DNA of 36,890 nt. It comes from JBEHWX01 sp048498995. GTDB taxonomy: Bacteria > Bacteroidota > Ignavibacteria > OLB7. Location: positions 1 through 36,890 of the forward strand of contig JBEHWX010000059.1 of assembly GCA_048498995.1 (NCBI GenBank), given 5' to 3'. A program made the position numbers and the translations under genes. Below are positions 17,595-25,611 of this stretch, in pieces. The stretch's first letter is position 1, and each line of letters opens with the position of its first letter. The notes below the pieces were generated by a model. It saw only the letters and a list, made by a program, of their open reading frames with translations, ran no database searches and was not told the origin of the DNA.

Positions 17595-18464
17595 TCAGGC
17601 AAGAGTGTTTGTGAAAAACGTGGTCGTACGATCGATCGCGTGCTCCAGGACCTCGTTGGTCCCGGCGAACGGATGAACGGCGCCGAAGGTGTGATTGGTC
17701 CGGGGAATCTTCTCGAGCTCGGTCAGCGCCGGATCGGCCAGCGAGGCAAGTCGCTCCCCATCCTCGAGGCGAACGGTGAGATCCTGTTCGCCGTGGAGGA
17801 TCAGCAGCGGCCGGGCCAGCCGCGCCGCGGCCGAACCGATGTCCAGGCGGGCCGTGTTCAGCTCCAGATCCTCGAGCAGTCCCACGCCGAGCGGCATGAT
17901 CTGGCCTGTCCGCATGTTCTTCGTCTCGAACACGCCGGCCGCGCGCCAGATCTCCTTCTGCCGGTCGGTGTAGCGGTTGAAGTCGCTCACCGATGCCCAG
18001 ACCGTCACCGAGCGGACGCGGGGGCTTTCGGCCGCGGCCAGCAGCGCGATGCCGCCGCCGCGGGAGTGGCCGAGCAACCCGATCCGCTCGCGCGAGGCCC
18101 GCTCGCGCCGGGGAAGCTCCCCGGTGGCGACCTGATCGATCACCGCCTCCAGCTCGTCGACCTCCCGGCTGAACGTGTTCCGCTCGAACCGGTCGAGCCT
18201 GGTGAACTCCTGACTGTTCCCCTCCACGCCGTTGTGGCTGAAGTTGAAGGAGACGACATAGAATCCGCGCCGGGCCAGCGACTCGCAGATATGGGGGATC
18301 GAGCCCCAGTCCTTGAAGCCCTTGAAGCCGTGAACGAAGATGACGGCCGGCAGTTCCCCGGAGCCGTCCGGAAACCGGGCGTCGCAGGAGAGAACCTCGC
18401 CATTCGGGGTCGGAAGAGAAAAGCTGACGCGGCTGACGGGGGGCTGATCGATCGGATTGTTCAT
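17595..18464 (-). CDS. Alpha/beta-hydrolase (serine hydrolase)
   Basis: A 289-residue soluble alpha/beta-hydrolase. The oxyanion-hole strand is VIFVHGFKGFKDWG (HG near 45-46). The nucleophile elbow is GHSRGGG with Ser134. The acid is likely the Asp in LILHGEQDLTVR, and the His lies in RTNHTFGA near residue 259, so the triad is complete. The family includes esterases, lipases and dienelactone-hydrolase-like enzymes; the substrate cannot be told. There is no signal peptide, so it is cytoplasmic. Start at the ATG at 18464, because a promoter (TTGCGG-N18-TACATTGG) ends six bases before it, implying a leaderless mRNA. The frame is open further upstream, but that would lie before the promoter. Confidence 0.92.
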   Translation of the reverse strand: MNNPIDQPPVSRVSFSLPTPNGEVLSCDARFPDGSGELPAVIFVHGFKGFKDWGSIPHICESLARRGFYVVSFNFSHNGVEGNSQEFTRLDRFERNTFSREVDELEAVIDQVATGELPRRERASRERIGLLGHSRGGGIALLAAAESPRVRSVTVWASVSDFNRYTDRQKEIWRAAGVFETKNMRTGQIMPLGVGLLEDLELNTARLDIGSAAARLARPLLILHGEQDLTVRLEDGERLASLADPALTELEKIPRTNHTFGAVHPFAGTNEVLEHAIDRTTTFFTNTLA

Positions 18465-18470
18465 GACCCG

Positions 18471-18502
18471 CCAATGTACGCCGGTTCGGGTCACCCCCGC
18501 AA
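18471..18502 (-). promoter_or_regulatory. Promoter TTGCGG-N18-TACATTGG (leaderless hydrolase mRNA)
   Basis: On the minus strand TTGCGG (18502-18497) lies 18 bases before TACATTGG (18478-18471), which ends six bases before the hydrolase ATG. Transcription should start at or next to that ATG. Confidence 0.65.
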
Positions 18503-18510
18503 GGGAACCC

Positions 18511-18548
18511 CACGCCGGAGGGTCGGCCGTTCCGGGCCCTCCGGCGTG
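18511..18548 (-). terminator. 12-bp hairpin between the DinB-like and hydrolase genes
   Basis: CACGCCGGAGGG (18511-18522) pairs perfectly with CCCTCCGGCGTG (18537-18548) around a 14-base loop. It is about 180 bases past the DinB-like stop codon and immediately upstream of the hydrolase promoter, consistent with insulating the two genes. Confidence 0.6.
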
Positions 18549-18727
18549 CCCGGGTTCGGACGCCGTGACGGCATGCGGCCCGGTCCGGTTCTCTCGGGCG
18601 ATGTCGGGAAGCCGTCCCCATCCCCCGATGACCGGATTCGTTCGTCCCGTGGCGGGATCACGCAATGGGACGTCCACGAGCCGGCCTCCGGGCGAAGGTG
18701 CGCGGCGCGGCACTCCGGCGGGTCCGA

Positions 18728-19234
18728 TCAGGGACGTGGCGCCGTGGTACCGACCCAGCGCGTGCCGGTATCCTGGTGCGAACGGAGCGCCGTGGCGAGC
18801 TGGCCGGTATGGTGCTGGAGATGGCGGATGTTGTAGAGGTGCAGCTCCAGCCGCGGCATGTCGCCGTGCCAGAAGCCCCCCGGTCCGGCGAGGGTAGCCT
18901 CGGTCTCACTCATTATCGTCTCCACGACCTTGTTCCGGCAGTGATCGATATAGGCGAGGAGCAGCTCCTTGTCGCACGGCGCGTTCTCCTCCGGTCGTGC
19001 CGGGTCGCGGCGAAGCTCCACGGCGGCCTCCAGGTGAAACGGCTGTTCGGTGAACGACGCCTCGTTGCGCGAGAGGTAGAGATCGGTGAAGTACAGCGCG
19101 TGATACGCGATGTGCGAGAACGGCGAGGTTCCGACGCTCGATACCCAGAGCTCGGCCGGCGTGACGGCGTTGGCGAACATGCTCAGCCCCGCGCCATACT
19201 GCGCGATGAGGGCCGATCGGACCAGCTCGATCAT
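18728..19234 (-). CDS. DinB-like (four-helix bundle) protein
   Basis: A 168-residue protein with the DinB/YfiT-like four-helix-bundle pattern, a family of putative metal-dependent thiol-handling enzymes. The metal-site histidines expected for the family are visible as FSHIAYHALYF near residues 37-48 and HLYNIRHLQHHTGQL near residue 142-156. The first helix is MIELVRSALIAQYGAGLSMF. Start at the ATG at 19234, because the open extension upstream is Arg/Gly-rich and would precede the first helix of the fold. It has no close partner: the next minus-strand gene is about 260 bases downstream beyond a hairpin, and kbl diverges from it. The substrate is unknown. Confidence 0.82.
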   Translation of the reverse strand: MIELVRSALIAQYGAGLSMFANAVTPAELWVSSVGTSPFSHIAYHALYFTDLYLSRNEASFTEQPFHLEAAVELRRDPARPEENAPCDKELLLAYIDHCRNKVVETIMSETEATLAGPGGFWHGDMPRLELHLYNIRHLQHHTGQLATALRSHQDTGTRWVGTTAPRP

Positions 19235-19534
19235 GATCGAAGGTGAGATTGAATGGAAGAAGCGGCGCGCGACGAAGCCTGAACGTGCCCCGTCGCGGCA
19301 TGAACGACCCGCGCGGCGGCCGCCGCCGCGCATAGCCACGCACGAAACTACCAGGAAATCTCGGAGCGCGCGGTGGCGGCCGATACAGTTGCGGCGTAAG
19401 CACCCGGAGCCGGAGTCTCCGAAGCTGGTATCCCTGGAGCCGGAGCTGGGGGATCGGCGCGGGGAGGAGGGGCGGGACGGATTTCGTAACTTCGCCCGCT
19501 CGATTCTCTTTCTCGAACCTCAAATCCGACGGTC
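19235..19534. other. Divergent intergenic region between dinB-like gene and kbl
   Basis: No coding frame is supported. It contains a near-perfect GC palindrome (GCGCGGCGGC at 19311-19320, GCCGCCGCGC at 19322-19331) and the kbl -7 element near its right end. Short repeats of ggagccggag occur near 19400-19445. Confidence 0.5.
19487..19494 (+). promoter_or_regulatory. -7 promoter element TAACTTCG for kbl
   Basis: TAACTTCG lies 40 bases before the kbl ATG and matches the recurrent -7 element; no TTG is found at -33. Confidence 0.5.
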
Positions 19535-20752
19535 ATGTTCGATACAATGAAAGGGCCGCTCCAGCAGGAGCTCGCCAGCATCCAGGAAGCCGGCCTCTAC
19601 AAGCGTGAACGGGTGATCACCTCGCCGCAGGGGGCCGAGATCACGGTCGAGGGACTCGATCGTCCCGTCCTGAATTTCTGCGCGAACAATTATCTCGGGC
19701 TCAGCTCCCATCCGCGCGTGATCGAGGCGGCGCACAAGGCGCTCGATTCCCACGGCTACGGCATGAGCTCGGTCCGCTTCATCTGCGGCACCCAGGATCT
19801 GCACAAGGAGCTGGAGCGGAAGCTCGCCGAGTTCCACGGCACCGACGATACCATCCTCTACGCCGCCTGCTTCGACGCCAACGGCGGCGTCTTCGAGCCG
19901 CTGCTCGGCGAGAACGACGCGATCATCTCCGACTCGCTCAACCATGCCTCGATCATCGACGGCGTCCGCCTCTGCAAGGCCAAGCGCTATCGCTACGCCA
20001 ACGCCGACATGGCCGATCTCGAGCGCCAGCTTCAGCAGGCGACCGCCGACGGCGCCGTTCAGAAGATCATCGCCACCGACGGCGTCTTCTCGATGGACGG
20101 CATCATCGCCCCGATCGACAAGGTCTGCGACCTGGCCGAGAAGTACGGCGCGCTGGTGATGGTCGACGAGTCGCATGCCACCGGATTCATGGGGAAGACC
20201 GGCCGCGGATCGATCGAGCACTGCAATGCCATGGGGCGCGTGGACATCATCACCAGCACCCTCGGCAAGGCGCTCGGCGGCGCCATCGGCGGCTACACGA
20301 CCGGACGCAAGGAGATCATCGACATGCTCCGCCAGCGCTCCCGTCCCTATCTCTTCTCGAACTCCCTGCCGCCGATGGTCGTCGGCGCCAGCATCGCGGT
20401 GATCGACATGCTCTCGGAGACCACCGAGCTGCGCGACAAGCTCGAGGAGAACACCCGCTACTTCCGCGAGAAGATGACCGACGCCGGCTTCGACATCATC
20501 CCCGGCGAGCACCCGATCGTCCCGATCATGCTCTACGACGCCCCGCTGGCGCAGCGCTTCGCCGACGGACTGCTGGCCGAGGGGATCTACGTGATCGGCT
20601 TCTTCTATCCGGTGGTGCCGAAGGGACAGGCGCGCATCCGCGTGCAGATCTCCGCCGGCCATGACCGCGATCAGCTCGACCGCGCCGTGGAGGCCTTCAC
20701 CAAGATCGGCCGCGAGCTCGGCGTGGTGAAGACCAGCGCCGCCGAGGCCTGA
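19535..20752 (+). CDS. kbl: Glycine C-acetyltransferase (2-amino-3-ketobutyrate CoA ligase)
   Basis: A 405-residue PLP enzyme of the alpha-oxoamine synthase family. It interconverts 2-amino-3-ketobutyrate plus CoA and glycine plus acetyl-CoA, in threonine breakdown or glycine use. The PLP lysine lies in STLGKALGG (Lys245), with upstream markers VMVDESHATGFMG and the substrate segment CANNYLGLSSHP near residue 50. Family members with similar folds (BioF, HemA, SPT) are less likely, because the N terminus (LQQELASIQEAGLYKRERVI) and the length match Kbl closely. Threonine dehydrogenase (tdh), its usual neighbour, is not in this window. Start at the ATG at 19535; no Shine-Dalgarno. Confidence 0.93.
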   Translation: MFDTMKGPLQQELASIQEAGLYKRERVITSPQGAEITVEGLDRPVLNFCANNYLGLSSHPRVIEAAHKALDSHGYGMSSVRFICGTQDLHKELERKLAEFHGTDDTILYAACFDANGGVFEPLLGENDAIISDSLNHASIIDGVRLCKAKRYRYANADMADLERQLQQATADGAVQKIIATDGVFSMDGIIAPIDKVCDLAEKYGALVMVDESHATGFMGKTGRGSIEHCNAMGRVDIITSTLGKALGGAIGGYTTGRKEIIDMLRQRSRPYLFSNSLPPMVVGASIAVIDMLSETTELRDKLEENTRYFREKMTDAGFDIIPGEHPIVPIMLYDAPLAQRFADGLLAEGIYVIGFFYPVVPKGQARIRVQISAGHDRDQLDRAVEAFTKIGRELGVVKTSAAEA

Positions 20753-20790
20753 GCCCGGTCGCGCCGACATCTCGTTCTCTCTGTTACATC

Positions 20791-20830
20791 GAGCCTCCGG
20801 GGGCGCAGAATGCGGCTCCGGAGGCTTGTG
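20791..20830 (+). terminator. Terminator after kbl
   Basis: AGCCTCCGG (20792-20800) pairs perfectly with CCGGAGGCT (20818-20826), plus a G-T pair outside. It is followed by the T/G-rich ttgtgcttt, 38 bases past the stop codon. Confidence 0.7.
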
Positions 20831-20970
20831 CTTTCACGCCACGCTCGTCATCTCCCGAGCGCCGTACGTTCCCGGACGCGGCACAACGCATCACATCGCC
20901 ACGCGGCGGATCATCACGCTCGTCGCCGTCCGACATCGCGCTGCTGACACGACAGTACCGGAATCCGCCA

Positions 20971-21002
20971 TTGCCCATCACGCGGCATCCTTCCTACGTT
21001 CG
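20971..21002 (+). promoter_or_regulatory. Promoter TTGCCC-N18-TACGTTCG
   Basis: TTGCCC (20971-20976) and TACGTTCG (20995-21002) are separated by 18 bases, matching the window's -33/-7 pattern. The first gene downstream is the lipoprotein at 21178. Confidence 0.6.
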
Positions 21003-21177
21003 CCCCGCTCCCGATGGGAGCCGGCGCGCCCGGTGACACCGTTTCCGCTTCCGCGCGCCTCCCGCTTCAACCACGGATATCGGAGCTTCATTGAGACGAG
21101 CGCTCCACCATGCTCGGACGTCGCGTCGCCGTGGGTCGGCGCGCGCCACGGACCCGCACCATCATCGAGGGAACCAC

Positions 21178-21711
21178 ATGCGCACAACACGGCTCATCCT
21201 CCTTGCCGCCGCGACGGCGATGCTCGCATCCTGCGGAGACTCCCAGCCACACGACCCGATCGACGAGACGTATTCGACGTATCCTCCCATTCCCACATAC
21301 GCCGGCGCCGACGGGTTCGCCATCAGCGGCAACGGCATGAACGCCGCGAGCTTCACCTCGGACAGCAGCGCGTCGCTCGTGGCCGAGCAGGCGCCGCTGA
21401 TATTCACGAGCATCCGGCAGGACGGTCTGCTGCGTGGAGGGCGTGCCTCCGTGGAGATCGCCATCACGCATCCGGTCGCGCTCGGCACGTTCCGCTGGTC
21501 GGACGATTCCCTCTCGCGCAGCGAGGTGGCGATAACGATCCCCACGGATGGGGCATGGACCTACCGATCGATGGAGGGATCCACGACCATCACCAGGCTC
21601 GGCGCGGTGGGAGAGAGGATAGAGGGAACCTACCGTGGGATGATGTTGGCGCGCGGCAACCCGCTGCCCGTGAGCGTTGCCGGCGCCTTCTCCGCGATCC
21701 GTCGGAACTGA
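21178..21711 (+). CDS. Putative lipoprotein of unknown function
   Basis: A 177-residue envelope protein. The N terminus MRTTRLILLAAATAMLASC is a lipoprotein signal peptide with lipobox L-A-S-C (Cys19), so the mature protein should be lipid-anchored. The mature part is about 158 residues of alternating short strands (SVEIAITHPVALGTFRWSDD; TYRSMEGSTTITRLGAVGER; RIEGTYRGMMLARG), suggesting an all-beta barrel or sandwich of a kind common in Bacteroidota lipoproteins. No enzyme motif is visible. The ATG at 21178 is chosen because it places the lipobox correctly; upstream codons are Arg/His-rich and unlikely. It is monocistronic. Confidence 0.82.
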   Translation: MRTTRLILLAAATAMLASCGDSQPHDPIDETYSTYPPIPTYAGADGFAISGNGMNAASFTSDSSASLVAEQAPLIFTSIRQDGLLRGGRASVEIAITHPVALGTFRWSDDSLSRSEVAITIPTDGAWTYRSMEGSTTITRLGAVGERIEGTYRGMMLARGNPLPVSVAGAFSAIRRN

Positions 21712-21803
21712 TCCCCCCTTGCCCGAGCGCTCGACAGCGCCACGTGCCATGGTGCGGCGAGACGATGCTCCGGCCGCGTCGGGGATGGCTCCGGCGCGGC
21801 TGC

Positions 21804-21837
21804 TTGTTTTGTTCATACGCGTCTATCGCTATCTTCC
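21804..21837 (+). promoter_or_regulatory. Promoter TTGTTT-N20-TATCTTCC
   Basis: TTGTTT (21804-21809) and TATCTTCC (21830-21837) are separated by 20 bases, upstream of the bacterioferritin-like gene (ATG 66 bases further on). Confidence 0.6.
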
Positions 21838-21903
21838 GCGCCAATCACGCCGTCCTCGGGCCCGATCGGACGGCATAACAGACATAGAAACGGCGAGAAC
21901 CGT

Positions 21904-22338
21904 ATGTCCAACGAGAAGATCTGCGATCGCCTCAATGAGATCCTTGCCAATGAGCTGGCCGGGACGCTGATGTATCTCCACTATTCCTTCTACATCTACG
22001 GCCACGCCCGTATCCCGATCGTCGGATGGCTCCGGTCGCAGGCCAACGAGGGAGTTGCCCACGCGACGCTGGTCGGTGACAAGATCATCTACTATGGCGG
22101 CGATCCGGTGACCGAGCCGGCCAAGGGAATGTTCCCGCCCAAGTTCGATTCGCTCGACGGAATGCTCCGCGTGGCGCTGAAGCTCGAGCGCGATACCTTC
22201 GACCTCTACGCCGACCTGCTCAAGTCGATCGACGACTCCAACCTCGGCCTTCGGGTGTTCCTGGAGCAGCAGATCATGGAGGAGAGCCAGCATATCGAGG
22301 AGATCGAGAAGATGCTCCGCCCCGACGTGGTGCACTGA
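21904..22338 (+). CDS. Bacterioferritin-like (ferritin superfamily) protein
   Basis: A 144-residue four-helix-bundle protein of the ferritin superfamily. Likely diiron ligands are Glu17 (LNEILANELAG), the helix-2 pair Glu49 and His53 (ANEGVAHATLVGDKI), Glu94 or Glu95 region (LKLERDTFDLYADLL) and the C-terminal helix motif QIMEESQHIEEIEKML. This layout matches bacterioferritin-like proteins that store or oxidise iron in the cytoplasm. Whether it forms a 24-mer with haem cannot be told; the usual haem methionine is not obvious. ATG at 21904. It stands alone, with a promoter upstream and a long hairpin downstream. Confidence 0.85.
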   Translation: MSNEKICDRLNEILANELAGTLMYLHYSFYIYGHARIPIVGWLRSQANEGVAHATLVGDKIIYYGGDPVTEPAKGMFPPKFDSLDGMLRVALKLERDTFDLYADLLKSIDDSNLGLRVFLEQQIMEESQHIEEIEKMLRPDVVH

Positions 22339-22356
22339 GCAGCGATGACCATTCCG

Positions 22357-22394
22357 TCGTCGTCGTCCCGGCAACGTGCCCGGGACGACGACGA
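22357..22394 (+). terminator. 15-bp hairpin after the bacterioferritin-like gene
   Basis: TCGTCGTCGTCCCGG (22357-22371) pairs perfectly with CCGGGACGACGACGA (22380-22394) around an 8-base loop, 18 bases past the stop codon. No T-tract follows. Confidence 0.65.
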
Positions 22395-22540
22395 TCCGGA
22401 TATGTCACGCGTTCGATTATTCGTTGCAACAATTAAATTGCTCTCCTCCCGTCGCCATGGTGGGACGCCCGGCCGTCGGAGTATGGCGATGGCCGGCGTC
22501 GGTCATCCGGCCGGGGAGCACGTGACGTATCCGAACCGCG

Positions 22541-23410
22541 ATGCAACGACGAACCTTTCTTCATGCCGCCGCGCTCGCGCCGGCGGCACTGGCAACCATG
22601 AACCTCAACGATCTCAGAAACGTCGCCGACGGACTCGGCGCCACCGCGCCGATGCCGGTGCTTTTCATCGGCCACGGCAGCCCGATGAACGCGATTCTCG
22701 ACAACCCGTTCACCCGCGCCCTGACCCGCATGGGAGAAGGGGTGGAGACCCGCCCGAACGCCATCCTGGTGGTCTCGGCGCACTGGCTCACGCGGGGCAC
22801 GGCGGTGGCGACGACCACGAAGCCGGAGACGATCCACGACTTCGGCGGCTTTCCGGAGGAGCTCTACAAGGTGGTCTATCCCGCCCCCGGCTCTCCGGAA
22901 TACGCGCGTGAGGTGAAGCGGCTGATCCCGGAGGCGGTGGAGGATTCGGAGTGGGGGCTCGACCACGGTTCCTGGACGGTGCTGAAGCATCTTTTTCCCG
23001 GCGCCGATATCCCGGTCTTCCAGCTCTCGATCGATTACTACCGGCCGATGTCGTATCACTTCGATCTGGCCGCGCGCCTGAAGGAGCTGCGCCGCAAGGG
23101 AGTGCTGGTGATCGGCAGCGGCAACATCGTCCACAATCTCCGCCTCTGGTTCGCGAAGAGGGACCAGTCGCCGTACGACTGGAACGTGGAGTTCGACACG
23201 TGGGTGAAGGGACGGATCGACGATGGCGACTTCAAAAGCCTGGTCGATTACGAGAGTCAGGGGAGCGTGGCGCGCCTGGCCGTGCCGACGGTGGACCATT
23301 ACGTGCCGCTGATCTACACGCTGGCGCTTGCCGAGCCTGGGGAGAAGATCGTTCACACCTACGAGGAGCTGATCTCCGGCGGCAGCATGCGCAGCTTCCG
23401 GATCGGATAG
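22541..23410 (+). CDS. LigB/YgiD-type extradiol ring-cleavage dioxygenase
   Basis: A 289-residue member of the class III extradiol dioxygenase superfamily, closest in pattern to the YgiD (4,5-DOPA dioxygenase) branch. Metal-site histidines are visible as IGHGSP (His45), VSAHW (His81), GSGNIVHNL (His198) and VDHYVPL (His253), with a catalytic His in LDHGSW (His142). The N terminus MQRRTFLHAAALAPAAL resembles an export signal with a twin-Arg start, which is unusual because YgiD is cytoplasmic. An internal ATG at residue 20 could be the true start of a cytoplasmic form. The natural substrate is unknown. An AT-rich stretch with the palindrome CAATTAAATTG (22430-22440) lies about 100 bases upstream. 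Confidence 0.88.
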   Translation: MQRRTFLHAAALAPAALATMNLNDLRNVADGLGATAPMPVLFIGHGSPMNAILDNPFTRALTRMGEGVETRPNAILVVSAHWLTRGTAVATTTKPETIHDFGGFPEELYKVVYPAPGSPEYAREVKRLIPEAVEDSEWGLDHGSWTVLKHLFPGADIPVFQLSIDYYRPMSYHFDLAARLKELRRKGVLVIGSGNIVHNLRLWFAKRDQSPYDWNVEFDTWVKGRIDDGDFKSLVDYESQGSVARLAVPTVDHYVPLIYTLALAEPGEKIVHTYEELISGGSMRSFRIG

Positions 23411-23526
23411 CGCGGGCGCTCTTCCGGGTACGCGATTTGATCGGACTTCGATGGCGCGGGCGTTGTGCGACGTCCGCGCTATCGTTGCCGCCCCGGCGGC
23501 GTCATTGAAAGCACGGAGCTCGTGAG

Positions 23527-24111
23527 ATGTCCTACGCGGTTACCATACATCTCGACGCCGAGGGAGAGCGTCAGCTTGCCCGACTCTGGCGTCATCTGGC
23601 CGAGGATCGGGTCACCAGCGAGATGATCGATCTCGGCATTCCACCCCATGTCACGCTCCTCGTGGCCGACGACATCGAGCAGACGCACGCGCGCCGCGCC
23701 CTGTCTGAGCTGGCCTCCGGCATGGCGCCGTTCGCGATCACCGCGACCCATATCGGCGTCTTCTCCGGCGAGCGCGGCGTCACCTTCGTCGGCCTGGCGA
23801 CAACGCGCGCGCTTCTGTCGCTCCACGACCGGTTGCTCACCTGCCTGGACGGGGCGGTGACCGGCGTCTGGAAGAATTACCTCCGCGACTCCTGGGTTCC
23901 GCATTGTACACTCGCGATGCACCTCGATGATGCCGTGGTGCCGCGCGCGGTCGCGTCGGCGCTGGAATCGTTCACGCCGTTCACCGTCGGCGTCACCGGG
24001 CTCGGCATCGCGGAGCTTCCGAACGGCCGGATGGTGGCGATAGCCCCCTTCGGCGCCGGCAGCCCGGACCGGATCGAGACGCATCGGAGCGCTCGCGGCG
24101 CCGACGTCTGA
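23527..24111 (+). CDS. 2'-5' RNA ligase-like (2H phosphoesterase) protein
   Basis: A 194-residue protein with the two His-x-Thr motifs that define the 2H phosphoesterase superfamily: PPHVTLL (His41, Thr43) and VPHCTLAM (His126, Thr128). Spacing of about 85 residues fits the family. Known members cleave or form 2'-5' phosphodiester linkages, or open cyclic phosphates; the substrate here cannot be told. The last 20 residues are charged and outside the fold. Start at the ATG at 23527. Plus-strand neighbours on both sides are more than 100 bases away, so probably monocistronic. Confidence 0.85.
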   Translation: MSYAVTIHLDAEGERQLARLWRHLAEDRVTSEMIDLGIPPHVTLLVADDIEQTHARRALSELASGMAPFAITATHIGVFSGERGVTFVGLATTRALLSLHDRLLTCLDGAVTGVWKNYLRDSWVPHCTLAMHLDDAVVPRAVASALESFTPFTVGVTGLGIAELPNGRMVAIAPFGAGSPDRIETHRSARGADV

Positions 24112-24159
24112 TTCGCGATTCGAGCGATCCCACCGTTCCGCCGAAGCCCCGCCTCTGAC

Positions 24160-24167
24160 TATCTTCC
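24160..24167 (+). promoter_or_regulatory. -7 promoter element TATCTTCC for the amine oxidase gene
   Basis: TATCTTCC lies 48 bases before the ATG at 24216 and is identical to the -7 elements of the cupin and bacterioferritin-like genes. No TTG is present at -33. Confidence 0.5.
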
Positions 24168-24215
24168 GCCGCCCCGCGCCGGCGGGGCGATCCGTTCACA
24201 TCGTCCCGTCGGAAG

Positions 24216-25568
24216 ATGATCACACGTCGAGAGTTTCTGAAGGGGGGCGCGGTGCTGGCCGCGGGCTCCCCGTTGCTGTTCGGCAGCGTGCTGGCACGCG
24301 GCACGCCGAGCTGCGTCGTTATCGGCGCCGGTCTGGCCGGGCTTGCCGCCGCCTACACGCTCAAGCGCGCCGGATGGAGCGTGACGGTGCTCGAGGCGAG
24401 GCAACGGACCGGGGGACGCGTCTTCAGCCACCGCCCGCCGCAGAACCCCGCGCTCGTCTGCGAGCTCGGCGCCGAGTGGGTGGGTGAGAGCCACGAGCGG
24501 ATCAAGGAGCTCTGCGCCACCTTCGGACTCCCCCTCAAGGACCACCGCTTCGCCAGCTCTCTGCTCAGGAACGGCCACTATCTGGCTCCCGATCAATGGC
24601 GGTTCTCGCCGGAGGCGACCGCGGCATTCGAGCGGTTCCGCGGCGAGTTCCATCGCTTCAAGGAGTCCGATCGCCGACGACTGGATCGCTACGACTGGTG
24701 GACCTGGCTCGAGAAGATCGGGTTCCCGGAGGATGATCTTCTCCTGCGCGATCTGTTCGACAGCACCGACTTCGGCGAATCGATCCGCCACGTCTCCGCC
24801 TACGCCGCGGCCTCCGAGTACTTCGAGTCGAGCCCGGCCAACGAGATGGATTATCGGATCGAGGGGGGAAACTCCCGGCTGATCGAGGAGCTTGCCCGCC
24901 GCGTCGGCGTGGAGTCGATCCTGCTCGGGCGTCCGGTCGAGAGCATCACGCAGAAGCGCGGGCGCGTCACCGTGACCTCCGGGGAGGCGTCCTGGAGCGC
25001 GGACGCCTGCATCTGCACGGTCCCGACGCACGCGCTCGGCGCCATCCGCTTCGATCCGCCGCTGCCGGAGGAGCAGCGCGCCGCCGCCGATCAGCTCCTG
25101 TACAGCCGGATCATCAAGAGCCAGGTGCTCTACGATGAGCGGTTCTGGCGCGCCGAGGATTTCTCCCTCGTCTCCGACGTCACCTCGCATTACTACTTCC
25201 ACACCACCAAGGGGCAGCCCGGCCCGCAGGGGATCCTCACCAGCTACGCCGTCGGCGACAAGGCGGACGTGCTGGCCGCGCAGGACGACCCGCGTCGCAC
25301 CGCCCTCATCACCGCCGATCTGGCGTCGATGGAGCCGCGGGCCCCGTCGCTCGCGCGGGGTATCGTCTCGTATGCCTGGCAGCGGGACCGGTATTCCGCC
25401 GGCGCCTACGCGCTCTACCGTCCCGGACAGTGGTTCACGATCCGCCCGATCCTGGCGCGTCCGCACGGCAAGGTGCTCTTCGCCGGGGAGCATCTGGCCG
25501 ACTGGCAGGGCTTCATGGAGGGGGCGGTGGTGACCGGCGAGGAGGCCGCCAAGGCGCTGCTCGACTGA
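24216..25568 (+). CDS. Flavin-containing amine oxidase, Tat-exported
   Basis: A 450-residue FAD enzyme of the amine oxidase family. The N terminus MITRREFLKGG is a twin-arginine signal followed by a hydrophobic stretch, so the folded holoenzyme should be exported to the periplasm. The dinucleotide-binding motif GAGLAGLAAAYTLKRAGWSV starts at Gly37, with Glu60 as the ribose-binding acid, followed by ARQRTGGRV. The C-terminal FAD motif GKVLFAGEHLADWQGFMEG is complete. Substrate-domain segments (HVSAYAAASEYFESSPANEM) do not identify the amine. The GNAT gene follows 43 bases later with a strong ribosome-binding site, so the two may be cotranscribed. Confidence 0.92.
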   Translation: MITRREFLKGGAVLAAGSPLLFGSVLARGTPSCVVIGAGLAGLAAAYTLKRAGWSVTVLEARQRTGGRVFSHRPPQNPALVCELGAEWVGESHERIKELCATFGLPLKDHRFASSLLRNGHYLAPDQWRFSPEATAAFERFRGEFHRFKESDRRRLDRYDWWTWLEKIGFPEDDLLLRDLFDSTDFGESIRHVSAYAAASEYFESSPANEMDYRIEGGNSRLIEELARRVGVESILLGRPVESITQKRGRVTVTSGEASWSADACICTVPTHALGAIRFDPPLPEEQRAAADQLLYSRIIKSQVLYDERFWRAEDFSLVSDVTSHYYFHTTKGQPGPQGILTSYAVGDKADVLAAQDDPRRTALITADLASMEPRAPSLARGIVSYAWQRDRYSAGAYALYRPGQWFTIRPILARPHGKVLFAGEHLADWQGFMEGAVVTGEEAAKALLD

Positions 25569-25611
25569 TGCGTCACGGCCGACGTGGACGAACCCGAACC
25601 AGAGGAGCAGG

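Larger units (their letters stand above)
20753..21177. other. Gene-free stretch holding the kbl terminator and the lipoprotein promoter
   Basis: No coding frame is supported. The kbl terminator is at 20791-20827 and the promoter at 20971-21002. A second, weaker -7-like TACGTTCC lies at 20865-20872 without a -33 partner. The lipoprotein leader is therefore about 170 nt long; I see no defined structure in it. Confidence 0.5.

Noticed and set aside
23463..23487. Promoter TTGTGC / TATCGTTG for the 2'-5' RNA ligase-like gene
   Set aside because: The spacer is only 11 bases and the -7 does not fit the consensus used elsewhere.
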